A stretch of DNA of 64,000 nucleotides, taken from Actinomycetota bacterium (GTDB lineage: Bacteria; Actinomycetota; Nitriliruptoria; Nitriliruptorales; Nitriliruptoraceae). The translations under genes and the position numbers were made by a program. The notes under the pieces are model-generated. The model worked only from the letters and a program-made list of their open reading frames with translations. It made no database searches and was not told where the DNA came from. Every line of letters starts with the position of its first letter. Position 1 is the stretch's first letter. The stretch spans positions 36,235 to 100,234 of the forward strand of contig JAHWKY010000017.1 of NCBI GenBank assembly GCA_019347575.1, in the 5' to 3' direction. This document shows, piece after piece, positions 8,531 through 19,964 of the stretch.

Positions 8531-9492
8531 CCGCGACGACCGCCCCGCCGTCCCCGACGCTGGACCACCTGCTCAGCATCGAGGATCTCGACGCTGACGC
8601 GATCGAGCTCATCCTCGAGACCGCCGAGTCGCTGCGCGAGATCGCCGAGCGGCCGATCAAGAAGGTGCCCACCCTGCGCGGCCGGACGGTCTGCAACCTC
8701 TTCCTCGAGGACTCCACCCGGACACGGATCAGCTTCGAGGTCGCGTCCAAGCGCCTCAGCGCGGACGTCATCAACTTCACGGCCAAAGGCTCGAGCGTCA
8801 GCAAGGGCGAGTCGTTCAAGGACACCGCGCTGACGCTGCAGGCGATGGGCGTGGACGCGGTGGTGGTGCGCAGCGCCGCCGCCGGCGCCCCGCTGCAGCT
8901 GACGCGCTGGGTCGACGCGCACGTCATCAACGCCGGGGACGGCTGGCACCAGCACCCCACCCAGGCGCTGCTGGATCTGTTCACGATGCGACGCGCGCAC
9001 GGCCGTCTCGAGGGCCTGAAGGTCGCGGTCGTCGGCGACGTCCTGCACAGCCGTGTGGCCCGCTCCGAGGTCCAGGCCCTGCGGATGGTGGGGGCGGACG
9101 TGACGGTGGTCGCGCCACCGACGCTGATGCCTCCCGACCCCAGCGCGTGGGACGTGCCGTTCACGAGCACTCTCGACCCGGTGCTGGCGGACCTCGACGT
9201 GCTCTACGTGCTGCGGGTGCAGCGCGAGCGGATGCACCGCCAGTTCTTTCCCAGCGTCCGCGAGTACCGCCGTCACTGGGGCATCGACGCCGAGCGGCTG
9301 GCCCGTCTGCCCGACCACGCCATCGTCATGCACCCCGGCCCCATGAACCGCGGGGTCGAGATCGCCGCCGACGTGGCCGACGAGCACGAGGCCATCATCA
9401 CCGACCAAGTCACCAACGGCATCGCCGTGCGTATGGCCGTGCTGTACCTGCTGCTGGGGCGCGACGGGGCGAAGGAGACCACCGATGCCTGA
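8527..9492 (+). CDS. pyrB: Aspartate carbamoyltransferase catalytic subunit
   Basis: 321 aa. It joins carbamoyl phosphate and aspartate to carbamoyl-aspartate. The carbamoyl phosphate site STRTRISFE lies near residues 59-67, [10 protein letters not shown] near 141-150, and VQRERM and HPGPMNRG further on. No regulatory chain (pyrI) accompanies it, as usual outside enterobacteria and archaea. GTG start overlaps the pyrR stop; the end overlaps pyrC by 8 bp. Confidence 0.96.
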   Translation: MTATTAPPSPTLDHLLSIEDLDADAIELILETAESLREIAERPIKKVPTLRGRTVCNLFLEDSTRTRISFEVASKRLSADVINFTAKGSSVSKGESFKDTALTLQAMGVDAVVVRSAAAGAPLQLTRWVDAHVINAGDGWHQHPTQALLDLFTMRRAHGRLEGLKVAVVGDVLHSRVARSEVQALRMVGADVTVVAPPTLMPPDPSAWDVPFTSTLDPVLADLDVLYVLRVQRERMHRQFFPSVREYRRHWGIDAERLARLPDHAIVMHPGPMNRGVEIAADVADEHEAIITDQVTNGIAVRMAVLYLLLGRDGAKETTDA

Positions 9493-10788
9493 GCTGCTGC
9501 TCAAGGGCGGGCGGGTCCTCGATCCCGCGTCGAGGCACGACGCGGTCACGGACGTGCGCATCGTGGACGGGGCCATCGCCGAGATCGCATCCCACCTCAC
9601 CGCTGACGCGCCGGACGCCGAGGTCGTCGACTGCGCCGCTCTGTGGGTCACGCCCGGGTTCGTCGACCTGCACACCCACCTGCGCGAACCCGGCTTCGAG
9701 GACGCCGAGGACATCGCCAGCGGGACCGCAGCGGCCGCAGCGGGCGGCTACACCGCCGTCTGCGCGATGGCCAACACCGATCCCGTGACCGACACCGCCG
9801 CCGTGGCTCACTCGGTGCGTCGCATCGGCAACGAGATCGGCCGCGCAGATGTCTTCCCCGTCGGGTCCATCACGCGCGGTCTGGCAGGGGAGACCCTCAC
9901 CGAGTTCGGCGATCTCCTCCGCGTCGCCGGCGTGGACTTCTTCAGCGATGACGGCAAGCCGGTCGCCGACCCGCTCGTCATGCGCCGGGCGCTGCAGTAC
10001 GCCACCGCCTTCGACGTCGTGATCTGCAACCACGCCGAGGACCCCAGCCTCACCGAGGACGCCCAGATGAACGAGGGCGCGATGTCCTCCCTCCTCGGCC
10101 TCGCTGGGTGGCCCCACGAAGCCGAGGAGATCATGATCGCGCGTGACCTCATCTTGGCGGCCGGGGTCGGGGCGAGGCTGCACGTGCCGCACGTGAGCAC
10201 CTACGGCGCGGTCGACCTCATCCGGCGGGCCAAGGCGCAGGGCGTCACCGTCACAGCCGAGGTGACCCCCCACCACCTCACCCTCGACGACAGCCTCCTG
10301 GGCTCCTACGACGCCAACCTCAAGGTCAACCCGCCCCTGCGTACCTCGCGGGATGTGGCCGCGCTCCGGGGAGCGCTCGTCGACGGGACGATCGACGCGG
10401 TCGCGACCGATCACGCCCCCCACCCCCCCGAGCAGAAGGACCAGGAGTGGCACCACGCCCCCTGCGGGATGCTGGGCCTCGAGACTGCCTTCGCGGTGGT
10501 GCTCACCGAGCTGATCGAACCGGGCGTCATCGACGCCCTGACCGCCGTGGCGCGATTCACGACCGGTCCCGCACGGGTGCGTGACGTGGGTGAGCACGGC
10601 GCCGGAGTCGCCGTGGGGGCCGCCGCTAACCTCGCCGTCATCGACCCGGAAGCCCGCTGGACCGTCGAGGGGCGCAGACTGCACTCGCGCGCACGCAACA
10701 CGCCGTTCGAAGGGCGCAAGCTCGTCGGCCGTCCCGTGCACACCCTGCTCCGTGGCCGGTTCACACTGCGCGACGGTGAGGTGGTCGC

Positions 10789-10792
<4 letters not shown>
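9485..10792 (+). CDS. pyrC: Dihydroorotase
   Basis: 435 aa, type I dihydroorotase, closing carbamoyl-aspartate to dihydroorotate. Zinc ligands are visible: DLHTHLR (HxH), the Asp in FFSDDGKP, His in NHAEDPS, His in [10 protein letters not shown] and the catalytic Asp in [13 protein letters not shown]. These indicate an active enzyme rather than the inactive paralog that some bacteria pair with PyrB. ATG start; overlaps both neighbours in the operon. Confidence 0.95.
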
Positions 10793-11914
<1,122 letters not shown>

Positions 11915-11922
<8 letters not shown>

Positions 11923-12226
11923 CGAAGCGGTTGTACGGACGCGACCGGTGCGCGTGAAGATCTACGCGCGCAACGGGGCGGTGATCGACGGGCTCGCCCA
12001 CATCAAGCCGGGCGCCTACCAGCGCCGGATCTCCGATGTGCTCAACCTCGGCCAGGTCAAGTACATGGCCGTGACCGACTGCACCTACACCCTCCCGGGG
12101 GTCGAGGCGCGCGAGTCGGGCTGCATCCTCGTCAACACCGAGGACATCGTGATGCTCGACGCGGCGCCGCCGCGTCCCGGTGACGAGGACAAGTCCGAGC
12201 CGCTGCTGCCCGGCTCGTCGATGTGA
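11915..12226 (+). CDS. Uncharacterised 103-aa protein between carA and carB
   Basis: GTG at 11915 overlaps the carA stop by 8 bp and the gene ends 12 bp before carB, so it is a bona fide operon member. The body is a compact alpha/beta-looking domain with the run VRVKIYARNGAVIDGLAHIK (about 12-31), a central YQRRISDVLNLGQVKYMAVTDC (about 35-56) and EARESGCILVNTEDIVML (about 65-82). The tail is acidic and disordered-looking. There is no signal peptide, membrane helix or nucleotide-binding motif. The pattern of a G-x-x-H strand followed by R-x-SD-x-LN and a 'vTD' strand recalls small bacterial domains of unknown function (DUF6812-like), a recollection I cannot test. A role in carbamoyl phosphate synthesis or its control is only suggested by position. 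Alternative start: GTG 11948. Confidence 0.75.
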
Positions 12227-12238
12227 CCTAGGGAGTAC

Positions 12239-15200
12239 ATGCCCAAGCGCACCGACCTCTCCTCCGTCCTGGTCCTCGGATCCGGGCCGATCGTCATCGG
12301 TCAGGCCTGCGAGTTCGACTACTCGGGCACCCAGGCGCTCAAGGTCCTCCGCGAGGAGGGCCTCCGCGTGGTGCTCGTCAACTCCAACCCGGCCACGATC
12401 ATGACCGACCCGGCGTTCGCCGACGCCACCTACATCGAGCCCCTGACCGTCGACACCGTGCGCGAGGTCATCGCCCAGGAGCGCCCCGACGCGCTGCTGC
12501 CGACACTGGGCGGCCAGACCGGTCTCAACCTCGCCGTGAACCTGGCCGAGGCCGGCGTGCTCGAGGAGTTCGGGGTCGAGATGCTCGGGGCCAGCCTCGA
12601 CGCCATCCAGACCGCCGAGGACCGCCAACGCTTCAAGGACGCGATGACCGAGATCGGGCTCGAGAGCCCCGGGTCGGTCTACGTGCGCTCGGTGGACGGG
12701 GCGCTCGAGGCGGCGGAGCGGTTCGGCTACCCCCTGGTGCTGCGGCCGTCCTACACCCTGGGAGGCAAGGGCGGCGGCATCGCCTACGACGAGACCGAAC
12801 TGATCGACAAGGTCCGTCAGGGGCTCGCGGAGTCGCCGGTCCACGAGATCCTCGTCGAGGAGTCGGTGGTCGGGTGGAAGGAATACGAGCTCGAGGTGAT
12901 GCGCGACCGCGCGGACAACTGCGTGGTGATCTGTTCCATCGAGAACCTCGACGCGATGGGTGTCCACACCGGCGACTCGATCACGGTCGCACCCGCGATG
13001 ACGCTGTCCGACCGCGAGTACCAGCAGATGCGTGACGCCGCGTTCGCGTGCCTGCGCCGCATCGGGGTCGAGACCGGTGGCAGCAACGTGCAGTTCGCGG
13101 TCGATCCCGCCACCGGGCGCCAGCTCATCATCGAGATGAACCCGCGCGTGTCACGGTCATCGGCGCTGGCGTCGAAGGCGACCGGGTTCCCGATCGCCAA
13201 GATCGCGGCGAAGCTCGCGCTCGGTTACACGCTCGACGAGATCCCCAACGACATCACGCGGGAGACCTACGCCGCCTTCGAGCCCACGATCGACTACGTC
13301 GTCGTAAAGCTCCCGCGCTTCGCCTTCGAGAAGTTCCGCGGCGTCGACGACACGCTCACGACGCGGATGCACTCGGTCGGCGAGGCGATGGCGATCGGCC
13401 GGACGTTCAAGGAGGCGCTCAACAAGGGGCTGCGCTCGCTCGAGGACGGGCGTGTCGGCTTCGGGGCGGATGCCGCGCTCGACATCGACGACGAGGCGCT
13501 CCAAGCGTGGCTCACGCGGCCTCACGTCGCGCGACTCCGCGGTGTCGACGAGGCCCTGACCCGAGGGTGGTCGGTCGAGACCGTCGCCGAGCTCACCGCG
13601 TACGACCCGTGGTTCGTCGACCAGTTGCGCCAGCTCATCGAGCGCCGCAAGGAGGTGCGCGCCGCCGAGCACCTCAACGCTATGCCCGTCGAGCTGCTGC
13701 GAGCGGCCAAGCGGGACGGCTTCAGCGACGCCCACCTCGCGCACCTGCTCGAGACGACCGAGCAGGCGGTCCGCCGCCGGCGCCTCGAGGCGGGGGTCAC
13801 CCCGGTGTTCAAGACCGTCGATACCTGCGGGGCGGAGTTCGAGGCCCACACCCCCTACCACTACTCGACCTACGAGGACGAGGACGAGGTCACCGGCTCC
13901 GACCGACCCAAGGTGATGGTCCTCGGCAGCGGCCCCAACCGCATCGGGCAGGGGGTCGAGTTCGACTACTGCTGCGTCCACGCGGTCTACGCGCTCGCGG
14001 AGGCCGGCTACGAGACCATCATGGTCAACTGCAACCCCGAGACGGTCTCGACCGACTACGACACCGCGGACCGTCTCTACTTCGAGCCGCTCACGTTCGA
14101 GGACGTGATCGCGATCTGCGACCGGGAGCAGCCCGTCGGCGTGCTCGTGCAGTTCGGGGGCCAGACCCCGCTCAAGCTCGCGCATGCGCTCGAGCGGGCG
14201 GGCGTCACGGTGCTGGGTACGTCGCCCGACGCGATCGACGCCGCCGAGGACCGGGGGCGCTTCGGGGCGCTGCTGGAACGGCTGGACATCCCCTCGCCCC
14301 CAGGCGGCATCGCACGCAGCTTCGAGGAGGCCCGAGCCATCGCGGGGCGCATCGGCTACCCGGTCCTGGTCCGGCCCTCCTACGTGCTCGGCGGACGGGC
14401 GATGGAGATCGTCTACGACGAGCACATGCTCGGCGGCTACCTCGCCAGCGCCCTCGAGGCCGCTCCGGACCAGCCGATCCTGGTCGACCGGTTCCTGGAA
14501 GGGGCCATCGAGATCGACGTCGACGCGGTCTACGACGGCGACGAGGTCTTCGTCGGCGGCGTCCTCGAGCACATCGAGGAGGCCGGGATCCACTCGGGCG
14601 ATTCAGCGTGCACGGTCCCGCCCATCACGCTCAGCCGCAGCCAGATCGGGGCCGTCCGCGACCACACCCAGGCCATCGCCGCGGGCCTCGGTGTCGTGGG
14701 GCTCGTCAACATCCAGTTCGCGCTCAAGGACGACCTGCTCTACGTCATCGAGGCCAACCCTCGGGCGTCGCGGACGGTCCCGTTCGTGTCGAAGGCCACC
14801 GGGGTCGCCCTGGCGAAGATCGCTGCCCGGGTCATGGTGGGGGAGAAGCTCGCCGAACTCCGCGAAGCTGGTCTGCTCCCTGCCGGTGACGCCGTGACCG
14901 GTCCGCGCCCCGAGCACATCGCGGTCAAGGAGGCCGTGCTGCCCTTCGACCGCTTCCCGGGCGTCGATGCGCTGCTCGGTCCGGAGATGCGCTCGACCGG
15001 CGAGGTCATGGGCATCGACCTCGACTTCGGCGCCGCGTTCGCCAAGTCGCAGGCCGGGACCGGCTCGATGGTCCTTCCCACCTCCGGCACGGTCTTCGTC
15101 TCGGTCGCCAACCGCGACAAGCGCAACATCGTCTTCCCGGTCAAGCGTCTGATCGACCTCGGGTTCGACATCGTCGCCACCGAGGGCACGGCCGAGGTGC

Positions 15201-15496
15201 TCAACCGCGCCGGGGTCCCGGCGAAGGTCGTCGGCAAGGTCAGCGAAGGCTCGCCCCACGTGGGCGAGCTGATCCAGGACGGCCACGTCCAGCTCGTGCT
15301 GAACACCCCGTTCGGCATCGGGGCGCGCAGCGACGGCTACGAGATCCGCCAGTACGCGGTCCAGAACGGCATCCCCTGCATCACGACGATGGCGGGGATC
15401 CTCGCGGCGATCCAGGGCATCGAGTCGCTCGGTGGTCGTCGCACGGTCAGATCGCTCCAGGAGTACCAGTACCGCTACCAGTCGGGCACGGCGTGA
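12239..15496 (+). CDS. carB: Carbamoyl-phosphate synthase large subunit
   Basis: 1085 aa, full-length and not split. Two homologous ATP-grasp halves are evident: [20 protein letters not shown] near residue 10 and [19 protein letters not shown] near 560, with [12 protein letters not shown] and [13 protein letters not shown] as the matching ATP-binding loops. The last ~140 residues form the MGS-like allosteric domain that binds UMP or ornithine-type effectors. It makes carbamoyl phosphate from bicarbonate, ammonia from CarA and two ATP. ATG start after GGGAG; overlaps pyrK by 4 bp. Confidence 0.97.
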   Translation: MPKRTDLSSVLVLGSGPIVIGQACEFDYSGTQALKVLREEGLRVVLVNSNPATIMTDPAFADATYIEPLTVDTVREVIAQERPDALLPTLGGQTGLNLAVNLAEAGVLEEFGVEMLGASLDAIQTAEDRQRFKDAMTEIGLESPGSVYVRSVDGALEAAERFGYPLVLRPSYTLGGKGGGIAYDETELIDKVRQGLAESPVHEILVEESVVGWKEYELEVMRDRADNCVVICSIENLDAMGVHTGDSITVAPAMTLSDREYQQMRDAAFACLRRIGVETGGSNVQFAVDPATGRQLIIEMNPRVSRSSALASKATGFPIAKIAAKLALGYTLDEIPNDITRETYAAFEPTIDYVVVKLPRFAFEKFRGVDDTLTTRMHSVGEAMAIGRTFKEALNKGLRSLEDGRVGFGADAALDIDDEALQAWLTRPHVARLRGVDEALTRGWSVETVAELTAYDPWFVDQLRQLIERRKEVRAAEHLNAMPVELLRAAKRDGFSDAHLAHLLETTEQAVRRRRLEAGVTPVFKTVDTCGAEFEAHTPYHYSTYEDEDEVTGSDRPKVMVLGSGPNRIGQGVEFDYCCVHAVYALAEAGYETIMVNCNPETVSTDYDTADRLYFEPLTFEDVIAICDREQPVGVLVQFGGQTPLKLAHALERAGVTVLGTSPDAIDAAEDRGRFGALLERLDIPSPPGGIARSFEEARAIAGRIGYPVLVRPSYVLGGRAMEIVYDEHMLGGYLASALEAAPDQPILVDRFLEGAIEIDVDAVYDGDEVFVGGVLEHIEEAGIHSGDSACTVPPITLSRSQIGAVRDHTQAIAAGLGVVGLVNIQFALKDDLLYVIEANPRASRTVPFVSKATGVALAKIAARVMVGEKLAELREAGLLPAGDAVTGPRPEHIAVKEAVLPFDRFPGVDALLGPEMRSTGEVMGIDLDFGAAFAKSQAGTGSMVLPTSGTVFVSVANRDKRNIVFPVKRLIDLGFDIVATEGTAEVLNRAGVPAKVVGKVSEGSPHVGELIQDGHVQLVLNTPFGIGARSDGYEIRQYAVQNGIPCITTMAGILAAIQGIESLGGRRTVRSLQEYQYRYQSGTA

Positions 15497-16428
15497 CCAC
15501 CTACCTGCGCAGCCGCGACCCCAACGTCTTCGGGCGTCCGGGTGACGGGCCGTTGAAGGTCCTCGCCGAGGTGATCCAGCGACGTCGCGACGGCGCCTAC
15601 CACACGATCACCGTCGCGGCGCCCGACATCGCTGAACGCGCGAAGCCGGGTCAGTTCGTCAACGTCGCGGTCGAGGGCCCCGGCACCATCCTGCGCCGCC
15701 CCTTCTCGATCCACCGCGTGTCGAGCCAGGGACCGATCGCCGGCACCATCGACTTCGTCCTCGACGCGCACGGGCCGGGCACGGCGTGGCTAGCCGAGCG
15801 GCAGACCCACGACATCGTCGACGTCGTCGGGCCTCTGGGGAGCGCGTTCCCGATCCCGCAACAGAACGTGCCGTGCCTCCTGGTCGGCGGGGGGTACGGC
15901 GTCGCCCCGCTGTTCTTCCTGTCCGAGGTCCTCACCCGGGCGGGGCTGCGCGTGGACATGATCGTCGGGGCGGCGAACGCGGAGCGCATCTACAACGCCA
16001 TCGAGGCCAAGCGCATGACGGCCAGCGTGACCTTCACGACCGAGGATGGCTCGCTGGGCGTCGAAGGACTCGTGACCGACGCGATGGACGACGTGATCGC
16101 GGCCACCGGAACGCGGGTTATCTACGGCTGCGGACCGATGCCCATGCTCCGTGCCGTCAGCCTCCGCGCCAAGGAACGCGGCATCCCCTGCCAGATCGCG
16201 GTCGAGGAGCACATGGCCTGTGGCGTTGGCGTGTGCTGGACGTGCGTCATCCCGATCCGCTCGGCGAAGACGGGCCAGCTCCGCATGAAGCGGGCGTGCA
16301 TCGACGGCCCGGTGTTCAGCGGAACACGCGTCGGATGGGACGTCTCGCGGTGGCACGTGCCCGACGGTGACGCCGTCGAGGACGTGGCTGAGCCCGGCAC
16401 GCCCATCGAGGAAGGCGCGGACGAGTGA
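15493..16428 (+). CDS. pyrK: Dihydroorotate dehydrogenase electron transfer subunit
   Basis: 311 aa, ferredoxin-reductase-like. It carries electrons from PyrD to NAD+ through FAD and a 2Fe-2S cluster. The FAD-binding [11 protein letters not shown] and NAD-binding [15 protein letters not shown] are clear, and the cluster ligands appear as [10 protein letters not shown] (spacing C-x4-C-x2-C) plus Cys in [10 protein letters not shown]. About 50 residues longer than the Lactococcus/Bacillus protein, including an N-terminal extension of about 20. GTG start overlaps carB and the end overlaps pyrD, the class 1B partner. Confidence 0.94.
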   Translation: MTTYLRSRDPNVFGRPGDGPLKVLAEVIQRRRDGAYHTITVAAPDIAERAKPGQFVNVAVEGPGTILRRPFSIHRVSSQGPIAGTIDFVLDAHGPGTAWLAERQTHDIVDVVGPLGSAFPIPQQNVPCLLVGGGYGVAPLFFLSEVLTRAGLRVDMIVGAANAERIYNAIEAKRMTASVTFTTEDGSLGVEGLVTDAMDDVIAATGTRVIYGCGPMPMLRAVSLRAKERGIPCQIAVEEHMACGVGVCWTCVIPIRSAKTGQLRMKRACIDGPVFSGTRVGWDVSRWHVPDGDAVEDVAEPGTPIEEGADE

Positions 16429-17357
16429 CCGTCGACGTGCGTGCCGATCTGGGGGCGCTGTCCCTGGACAACCCCATCGTCACCGCGTCGGGCTGCTTCG
16501 CGAGCGGTGCCGAGATCGACCGCTTCTACGACGTTGCGACGCTGGGTGCGGTGGTGGTGAAGTCGATCACGCTCGAACCGCGCGAGGGACTGCCCCCGCC
16601 GCGCATGGCCGAGACCCCCTCGGGGATGCTCAACGCGATCGGCTTGCAGAACCCCGGCATCGACGGGTGGCTCGCCAAGGACCTGCCGTGGCTGCAGGGC
16701 AAGGGCGTTCCGGTGATCGTCTCCATCGCCGGCACGAGCGTCGACGAGTTCGCCGAGGTGGCCCGCCGGCTCCGTGGTCGCGCCGGTGTCGTCGGGGTCG
16801 AGGTCAACCTCAGCTGCCCGAACGTCGACCACCGGGGCCTGGTCTTTGCCTGCCACCCCGAGCCGTCCGCCGACGTGATCACCGCCGTCACGCGGGCCGT
16901 GGACGTCCCCGTCTTCGGCAAGCTCACCGCCGACGTGACCGACATCGTCTCAGTGGCGCGTGCCGTCATCGACGCCGGTGCCACCGGCCTGTCACTCATC
17001 AACACCCTCCTCGGGATGGCCATCGACGTCGAGTCCCGGCGCCCCACCCTCGCCAACGTCCTCGGTGGGCTATCGGGGCCAGCCATCCGCCCCGTCGCGG
17101 TGCGCAACGTTTTCCAGGTCCACCAGGCGATGCCGGACATCCCGATCATCGGGATGGGTGGCGTGCGCACCGTTCGCGACGTCGTCGAGTTCCTGCTCGC
17201 CGGTGCCAGTGCCGTCGCCGTCGGCACCGCGAACTTCGCTGATCCGTTCGCGGCCCACGATCTGCTGGCGGGCCTGCGCACGTGGATGGCCGACCACGGC
17301 GTGGCCAAGCTGTCCGAGCTGCGGGGCGCGGTGCAGATGCCGGACCGCGAGGCGTGA
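16425..17357 (+). CDS. pyrD: Dihydroorotate dehydrogenase, class 1B catalytic subunit
   Basis: 310 aa, FMN TIM barrel that oxidises dihydroorotate to orotate. The catalytic Cys lies in VEVNLSCPNVDHRG, and KSITLEPREG and GMGGVRTVRDVVEFLLAGA are the FMN/phosphate-binding segments. The presence of pyrK directly upstream marks it as the NAD+-linked class 1B type rather than the quinone-linked membrane enzyme (class 2) that many Actinobacteria use. GTG start in GTGA overlap. Confidence 0.95.
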   Translation: MTVDVRADLGALSLDNPIVTASGCFASGAEIDRFYDVATLGAVVVKSITLEPREGLPPPRMAETPSGMLNAIGLQNPGIDGWLAKDLPWLQGKGVPVIVSIAGTSVDEFAEVARRLRGRAGVVGVEVNLSCPNVDHRGLVFACHPEPSADVITAVTRAVDVPVFGKLTADVTDIVSVARAVIDAGATGLSLINTLLGMAIDVESRRPTLANVLGGLSGPAIRPVAVRNVFQVHQAMPDIPIIGMGGVRTVRDVVEFLLAGASAVAVGTANFADPFAAHDLLAGLRTWMADHGVAKLSELRGAVQMPDREA

Positions 17358-18052
17358 ACCCGCTGATCGTCGCGCTCGATGTCCACGAGCTGGACGAGGC
17401 GGTGGACCTCGCGCGCCGGCTCGAAGGCGAGGTCGGGGCGTTCAAGGTGGGGCTCGAGCTGTACGGGGCGCACGGCCCCGACGCGGTGACCGAGGTCGGG
17501 CGGTTCGGTGACGTGTTCCTCGATCTGAAGCTGCACGACATCCCCACCACCGTGCGTCGTGCGGCGAGCGTTCTGGGACGCCTCGGGGTCCGCATGCTGA
17601 CCGTGCACGCCAGTGGGGGGACCGCCATGGTCGAGGCTGCGGTCGAGGGCTTGACCGCGGGGGCCTCAGTGGGCAACGGCATGTCCCCGCTCGTTCTGGC
17701 TGTGACGGCACTGACGAGCATGAGCGACCGCGACCTCGACGACGTCGGACAACCCGCCGCCGAGGACCAAGTGCCCCGCCTCGCCCGCCTCGCGGTCGCG
17801 GCACGAGCGCACGGGGTCGTGTGCGCACCCCGCGACCTTGCCGTGGTCCGTGCCGTCCTCGGTGACGGACCCCTCGTCGTGACGCCGGGCATCCGCCCGA
17901 GCGGCAGCGCGAACGACGACCACGCGCGCGGGGCGACACCTGCCGAGGCCATCGCCGCCGGCGCCGACCACCTGGTGATCGGCCGGCCGATCGTCCGAGC
18001 CGACGACCCCGTGGCCGCCGTGCGCTCCATCCTCGCGGAGATCGCCGCGTGA
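17354..18052 (+). CDS. pyrF: Orotidine-5'-phosphate decarboxylase
   Basis: 232 aa from the GTG at 17354 that overlaps the pyrD stop. It decarboxylates OMP to UMP, the last step. The catalytic array DLKLHDIPTTV (Lys-Asp pairs) is the type 1 form, and TPGIRPSG is the phosphate-binding segment. Many high-GC Actinobacteria have the type 2 form instead, so this type 1 gene fits a deep-branching lineage. Overlaps pyrE by 4 bp. Confidence 0.95.
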   Translation: MNPLIVALDVHELDEAVDLARRLEGEVGAFKVGLELYGAHGPDAVTEVGRFGDVFLDLKLHDIPTTVRRAASVLGRLGVRMLTVHASGGTAMVEAAVEGLTAGASVGNGMSPLVLAVTALTSMSDRDLDDVGQPAAEDQVPRLARLAVAARAHGVVCAPRDLAVVRAVLGDGPLVVTPGIRPSGSANDDHARGATPAEAIAAGADHLVIGRPIVRADDPVAAVRSILAEIAA

Positions 18053-18621
18053 ACGTCGCCGAGGAGTTCCGCCGGCTGCAGGTCCACCGCACCGGCCACT
18101 TCGAGCTGTCGAGCGGCAGGCACAGCGACACCTACCTGCAGTGTGCGCTGGCGCTGCAGGACCCCGATCTCGCCCTCCGGCTCGGGGAGATGCTGGCGGA
18201 CCGCCTCCGCGAGGATCGCCCCGATCTCGCGGTCGGCGTTGTGGCATCACCGGCGCTCGGTGGAGTGCTCGCGGGGTTCGTGGTCGCGCGGGCGCTCGGA
18301 ACGCGCTTCGTGTTCACCGAGCGCCGCGATGGCCGCATGACCCTGCGCCGGGGCCAGCACGTCGCCGTCGGTGAGCGCGTGCTGGTCGTGGAGGACGTCG
18401 TGACCACCGGCGGCTCCGCCCAGGAAGCGGCCGTCGTCGTCGAAGCAGAGGGCGGCGAGGTGGTCGGCTACGCCGCCATCGTCGACCGCAGCGAGGACTT
18501 CCCCCTCACCGCCCTGCTCCGCGTCGAGGCGCAGACCTGGGACCCCGACGGCTGCCCGCTCTGCGCCGAGGGCCAGCCTCTCGACCGCCCCGGCTCCCGT
18601 CCATCGCCTGACCGAGCGTAG
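18049..18621 (+). CDS. pyrE: Orotate phosphoribosyltransferase
   Basis: 190 aa. It converts orotate and PRPP to OMP. The PRPP motif RVLVVEDVVTTGGSAQEA is near residues 107-124, and FELSSGRHSDTYLQ and FVFTERRDGRMTLRRGQ are family segments. The C-terminus (about 165-190) holds CPLC and a proline-rich tail. GTG start overlaps pyrF. It ends the operon; all six steps of UMP synthesis are covered by this one transcript. Confidence 0.95.
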   Translation: MNVAEEFRRLQVHRTGHFELSSGRHSDTYLQCALALQDPDLALRLGEMLADRLREDRPDLAVGVVASPALGGVLAGFVVARALGTRFVFTERRDGRMTLRRGQHVAVGERVLVVEDVVTTGGSAQEAAVVVEAEGGEVVGYAAIVDRSEDFPLTALLRVEAQTWDPDGCPLCAEGQPLDRPGSRPSPDRA

Positions 18622-18652
18622 GCGCGATCCACCCCCGCTCCGTGGAGACCTG

Positions 18653-18690
18653 GCCTCGCCGGTGAGGCAGAACCTCCACGCAGCGGAGGT
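18653..18690 (+). terminator. Candidate terminator hairpins after pyrE
   Basis: Two short hairpins follow the pyrE stop: GCCTC/GAGGC (18653-18668) and ACCTCC-acgcagc-GGAGGT (18672-18690, perfect 6-bp stem). There is no T-run, which is common for actinobacterial terminators, so function is uncertain. They lie between the pyr operon and the mihF -10 box. Confidence 0.4.
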
Positions 18691-18739
18691 CGGGGCGCGA
18701 GCCGGACTGCGCGCTCCCGTCCAGGGATCGACGAGGCGC

Positions 18740-18745
18740 TAGGGT
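18740..18745 (+). promoter_or_regulatory. -10 box of mihF, giving a nearly leaderless mRNA
   Basis: TAGGGT (TANNNT) ends eight bases before the GTG at 18754, so the transcript would start at or within two bases of the start codon. No -35 match is evident. Confidence 0.45.
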
Positions 18746-18753
18746 CGGTGATC

Positions 18754-19068
18754 GTGCCCGTCCCACGACTCGATCCCGAACAGCGCCGTGCGGCTCTGCA
18801 GAAGGCCGCGGAGGCGCGCCGCATCCGTGCCGAGCTCAAGCAGATGCTCAAGACGGGCGAGGTGTCCTTCCGCGAGGTCATCGAGCGGGCCGACTCCACG
18901 GACGCGCTGGCGAAGATGAAGGTGGTGGAGCTGCTCGAGGCCATGCCGAACATCGGCAAGACCCGCGCCCGCCAGCTGATGGAGCAGCTGCGGATCGCCT
19001 CCAACCGCCGCGTCCAGGGGCTCGGCGCCAACCAACGGGAAGCGCTCCTCGAGGCGTTCGACACGTGA
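18754..19068 (+). CDS. mihF: Actinobacterial integration host factor (mIHF)
   Basis: 104 aa, small basic nucleoid protein that binds and bends DNA; unrelated to the HU-type IHF of enterobacteria. The start VPVPRLDPEQRRAAL aligns residue for residue with the short mycobacterial form (MALPQLTDEQRAAAL), which favours GTG 18754 over GTG 18748. The helix-two-turn-helix region KMKVVELLEAMPNIGKTRAR and the conserved NRRVQGLGANQR follow. It immediately precedes gmk, with a 4-bp overlap, as in mycobacteria. A marker of Actinomycetota. Confidence 0.93.
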   Translation: MPVPRLDPEQRRAALQKAAEARRIRAELKQMLKTGEVSFREVIERADSTDALAKMKVVELLEAMPNIGKTRARQLMEQLRIASNRRVQGLGANQREALLEAFDT

Positions 19069-19634
19069 CCGACGGCGGGCGGACCGGTCGTCTCGTCGTG
19101 CTGTCCGGACCCAGCGGGGTGGGCAAGGGCACGGTCCTGCGTCGCGTCGTCGAACGTCTCGAGCACGCGATCCCGTCCGTGTCGGTCACGACACGCGCCC
19201 CGCGCCCGGGGGAGACCGACGGTGTCCACTACCACTTCGTCGACGACGCCGAGTTCGATGCACTCGTGGCCTCGGACGCGCTGCTCGAGTGGGCGCCCTA
19301 CGCCGGGGCGCGGTACGGCACCCCCGCCCAGCCGGTGGCCGACGCGCGTGCTGCCGGGCTCGACGTCCTGCTCGAGATCGAGGTCCAGGGAGCGCTGCAG
19401 GTCAGGGCGGCGAGCGCCGAGGCGATCCTCGTCTTCATCGCCCCGCCCAGCTTCGAGGAGCTCGAGCGGCGCCTGCGACACCGGGGGACCGAGGCGGACG
19501 AGGCCATCGCCGCTCGTCTCGCGACCGCACGCGAGGAGCTCGAGGCCCAGGGGCACTTCGACCACGTGGTCGAGAACGACGACCTCGACACGTGCGTGGA
19601 CGATGTGGTGACGGCTATCGAGTCGGGCCGTTAG
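19065..19634 (+). CDS. gmk: Guanylate kinase
   Basis: 189 aa. It phosphorylates GMP to GDP. P-loop LSGPSGVGKGT lies near residues 11-21; the GMP-binding segment SVTTRAPRPGETDGVHYHF is at about 43-61. GTG start overlaps the mihF stop (GTGA). Normal length; neighbours mihF and rpoZ are conserved across Actinobacteria. Confidence 0.96.
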   Translation: MTDGGRTGRLVVLSGPSGVGKGTVLRRVVERLEHAIPSVSVTTRAPRPGETDGVHYHFVDDAEFDALVASDALLEWAPYAGARYGTPAQPVADARAAGLDVLLEIEVQGALQVRAASAEAILVFIAPPSFEELERRLRHRGTEADEAIAARLATAREELEAQGHFDHVVENDDLDTCVDDVVTAIESGR

Positions 19635-19639
19635 CCCGG

Positions 19640-19645
19640 TACCCT
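19640..19645 (+). promoter_or_regulatory. Candidate -10 box of rpoZ
   Basis: TACCCT (TANNNT) would start transcription near 19652, leaving a 33-nt leader with a strong SD. The GTG at 19646 would then lie upstream of the transcript, which supports the ATC start at 19685. Confidence 0.4.
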
Positions 19646-19684
19646 GTGCGCAAGTCCCTTCTCTCTCCTCCTGGAGGTCGCACC

Positions 19685-19957
19685 ATCGCACGCATCGACG
19701 ACCTGATGGACAAGGTCGACAGCCGCTTCACGCTCGTCCACCTCGCCGCCAAGCGCGCCCGCGAGATCAACGAGTACTACGCCCAGCTCGGGGAGGGCCT
19801 GGCCCAGCACGTCCCGCCCCTGGTGACGACGGAGTCGAACAAGCCGCTGTCGATCGCGCTCGAGGAGATCGGTCAGGCCAAGATCGTCCCGTCGGAGCCC
19901 GCGGAGACGGTCGAGGACCCGCTCGCCTTCATCGGCGGCGAGGACGACGAGGCGTAG
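19685..19957 (+). CDS. rpoZ: RNA polymerase omega subunit, probable ATC start
   Basis: 90 aa, the small subunit that helps fold and retain beta-prime. Conserved core: IDDLMDKVDSRFTLVHLAAKRAREIN, then PLSIALEEI. There is no ATG, GTG or TTG at the right place: the first codon after a perfect SD (GGAGG 19673-19677, 7-nt spacing) is ATC at 19685. The next in-frame conventional start upstream is GTG 19646, which lies beside the -10 box, and the first downstream is ATG 19706, which would remove the start of the conserved region. The acidic tail (FIGGEDDEA) is typical. ATC is inferred, not proven. Confidence 0.85.
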   Translation: MARIDDLMDKVDSRFTLVHLAAKRAREINEYYAQLGEGLAQHVPPLVTTESNKPLSIALEEIGQAKIVPSEPAETVEDPLAFIGGEDDEA

Positions 19958-19964
19958 GCCGACC

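Noticed and set aside
13048..14889. 613-codon plus-strand frame within carB
   Set aside because: Out-of-frame shadow of an intact CarB; Arg/Ala/Gly-rich and without motifs.
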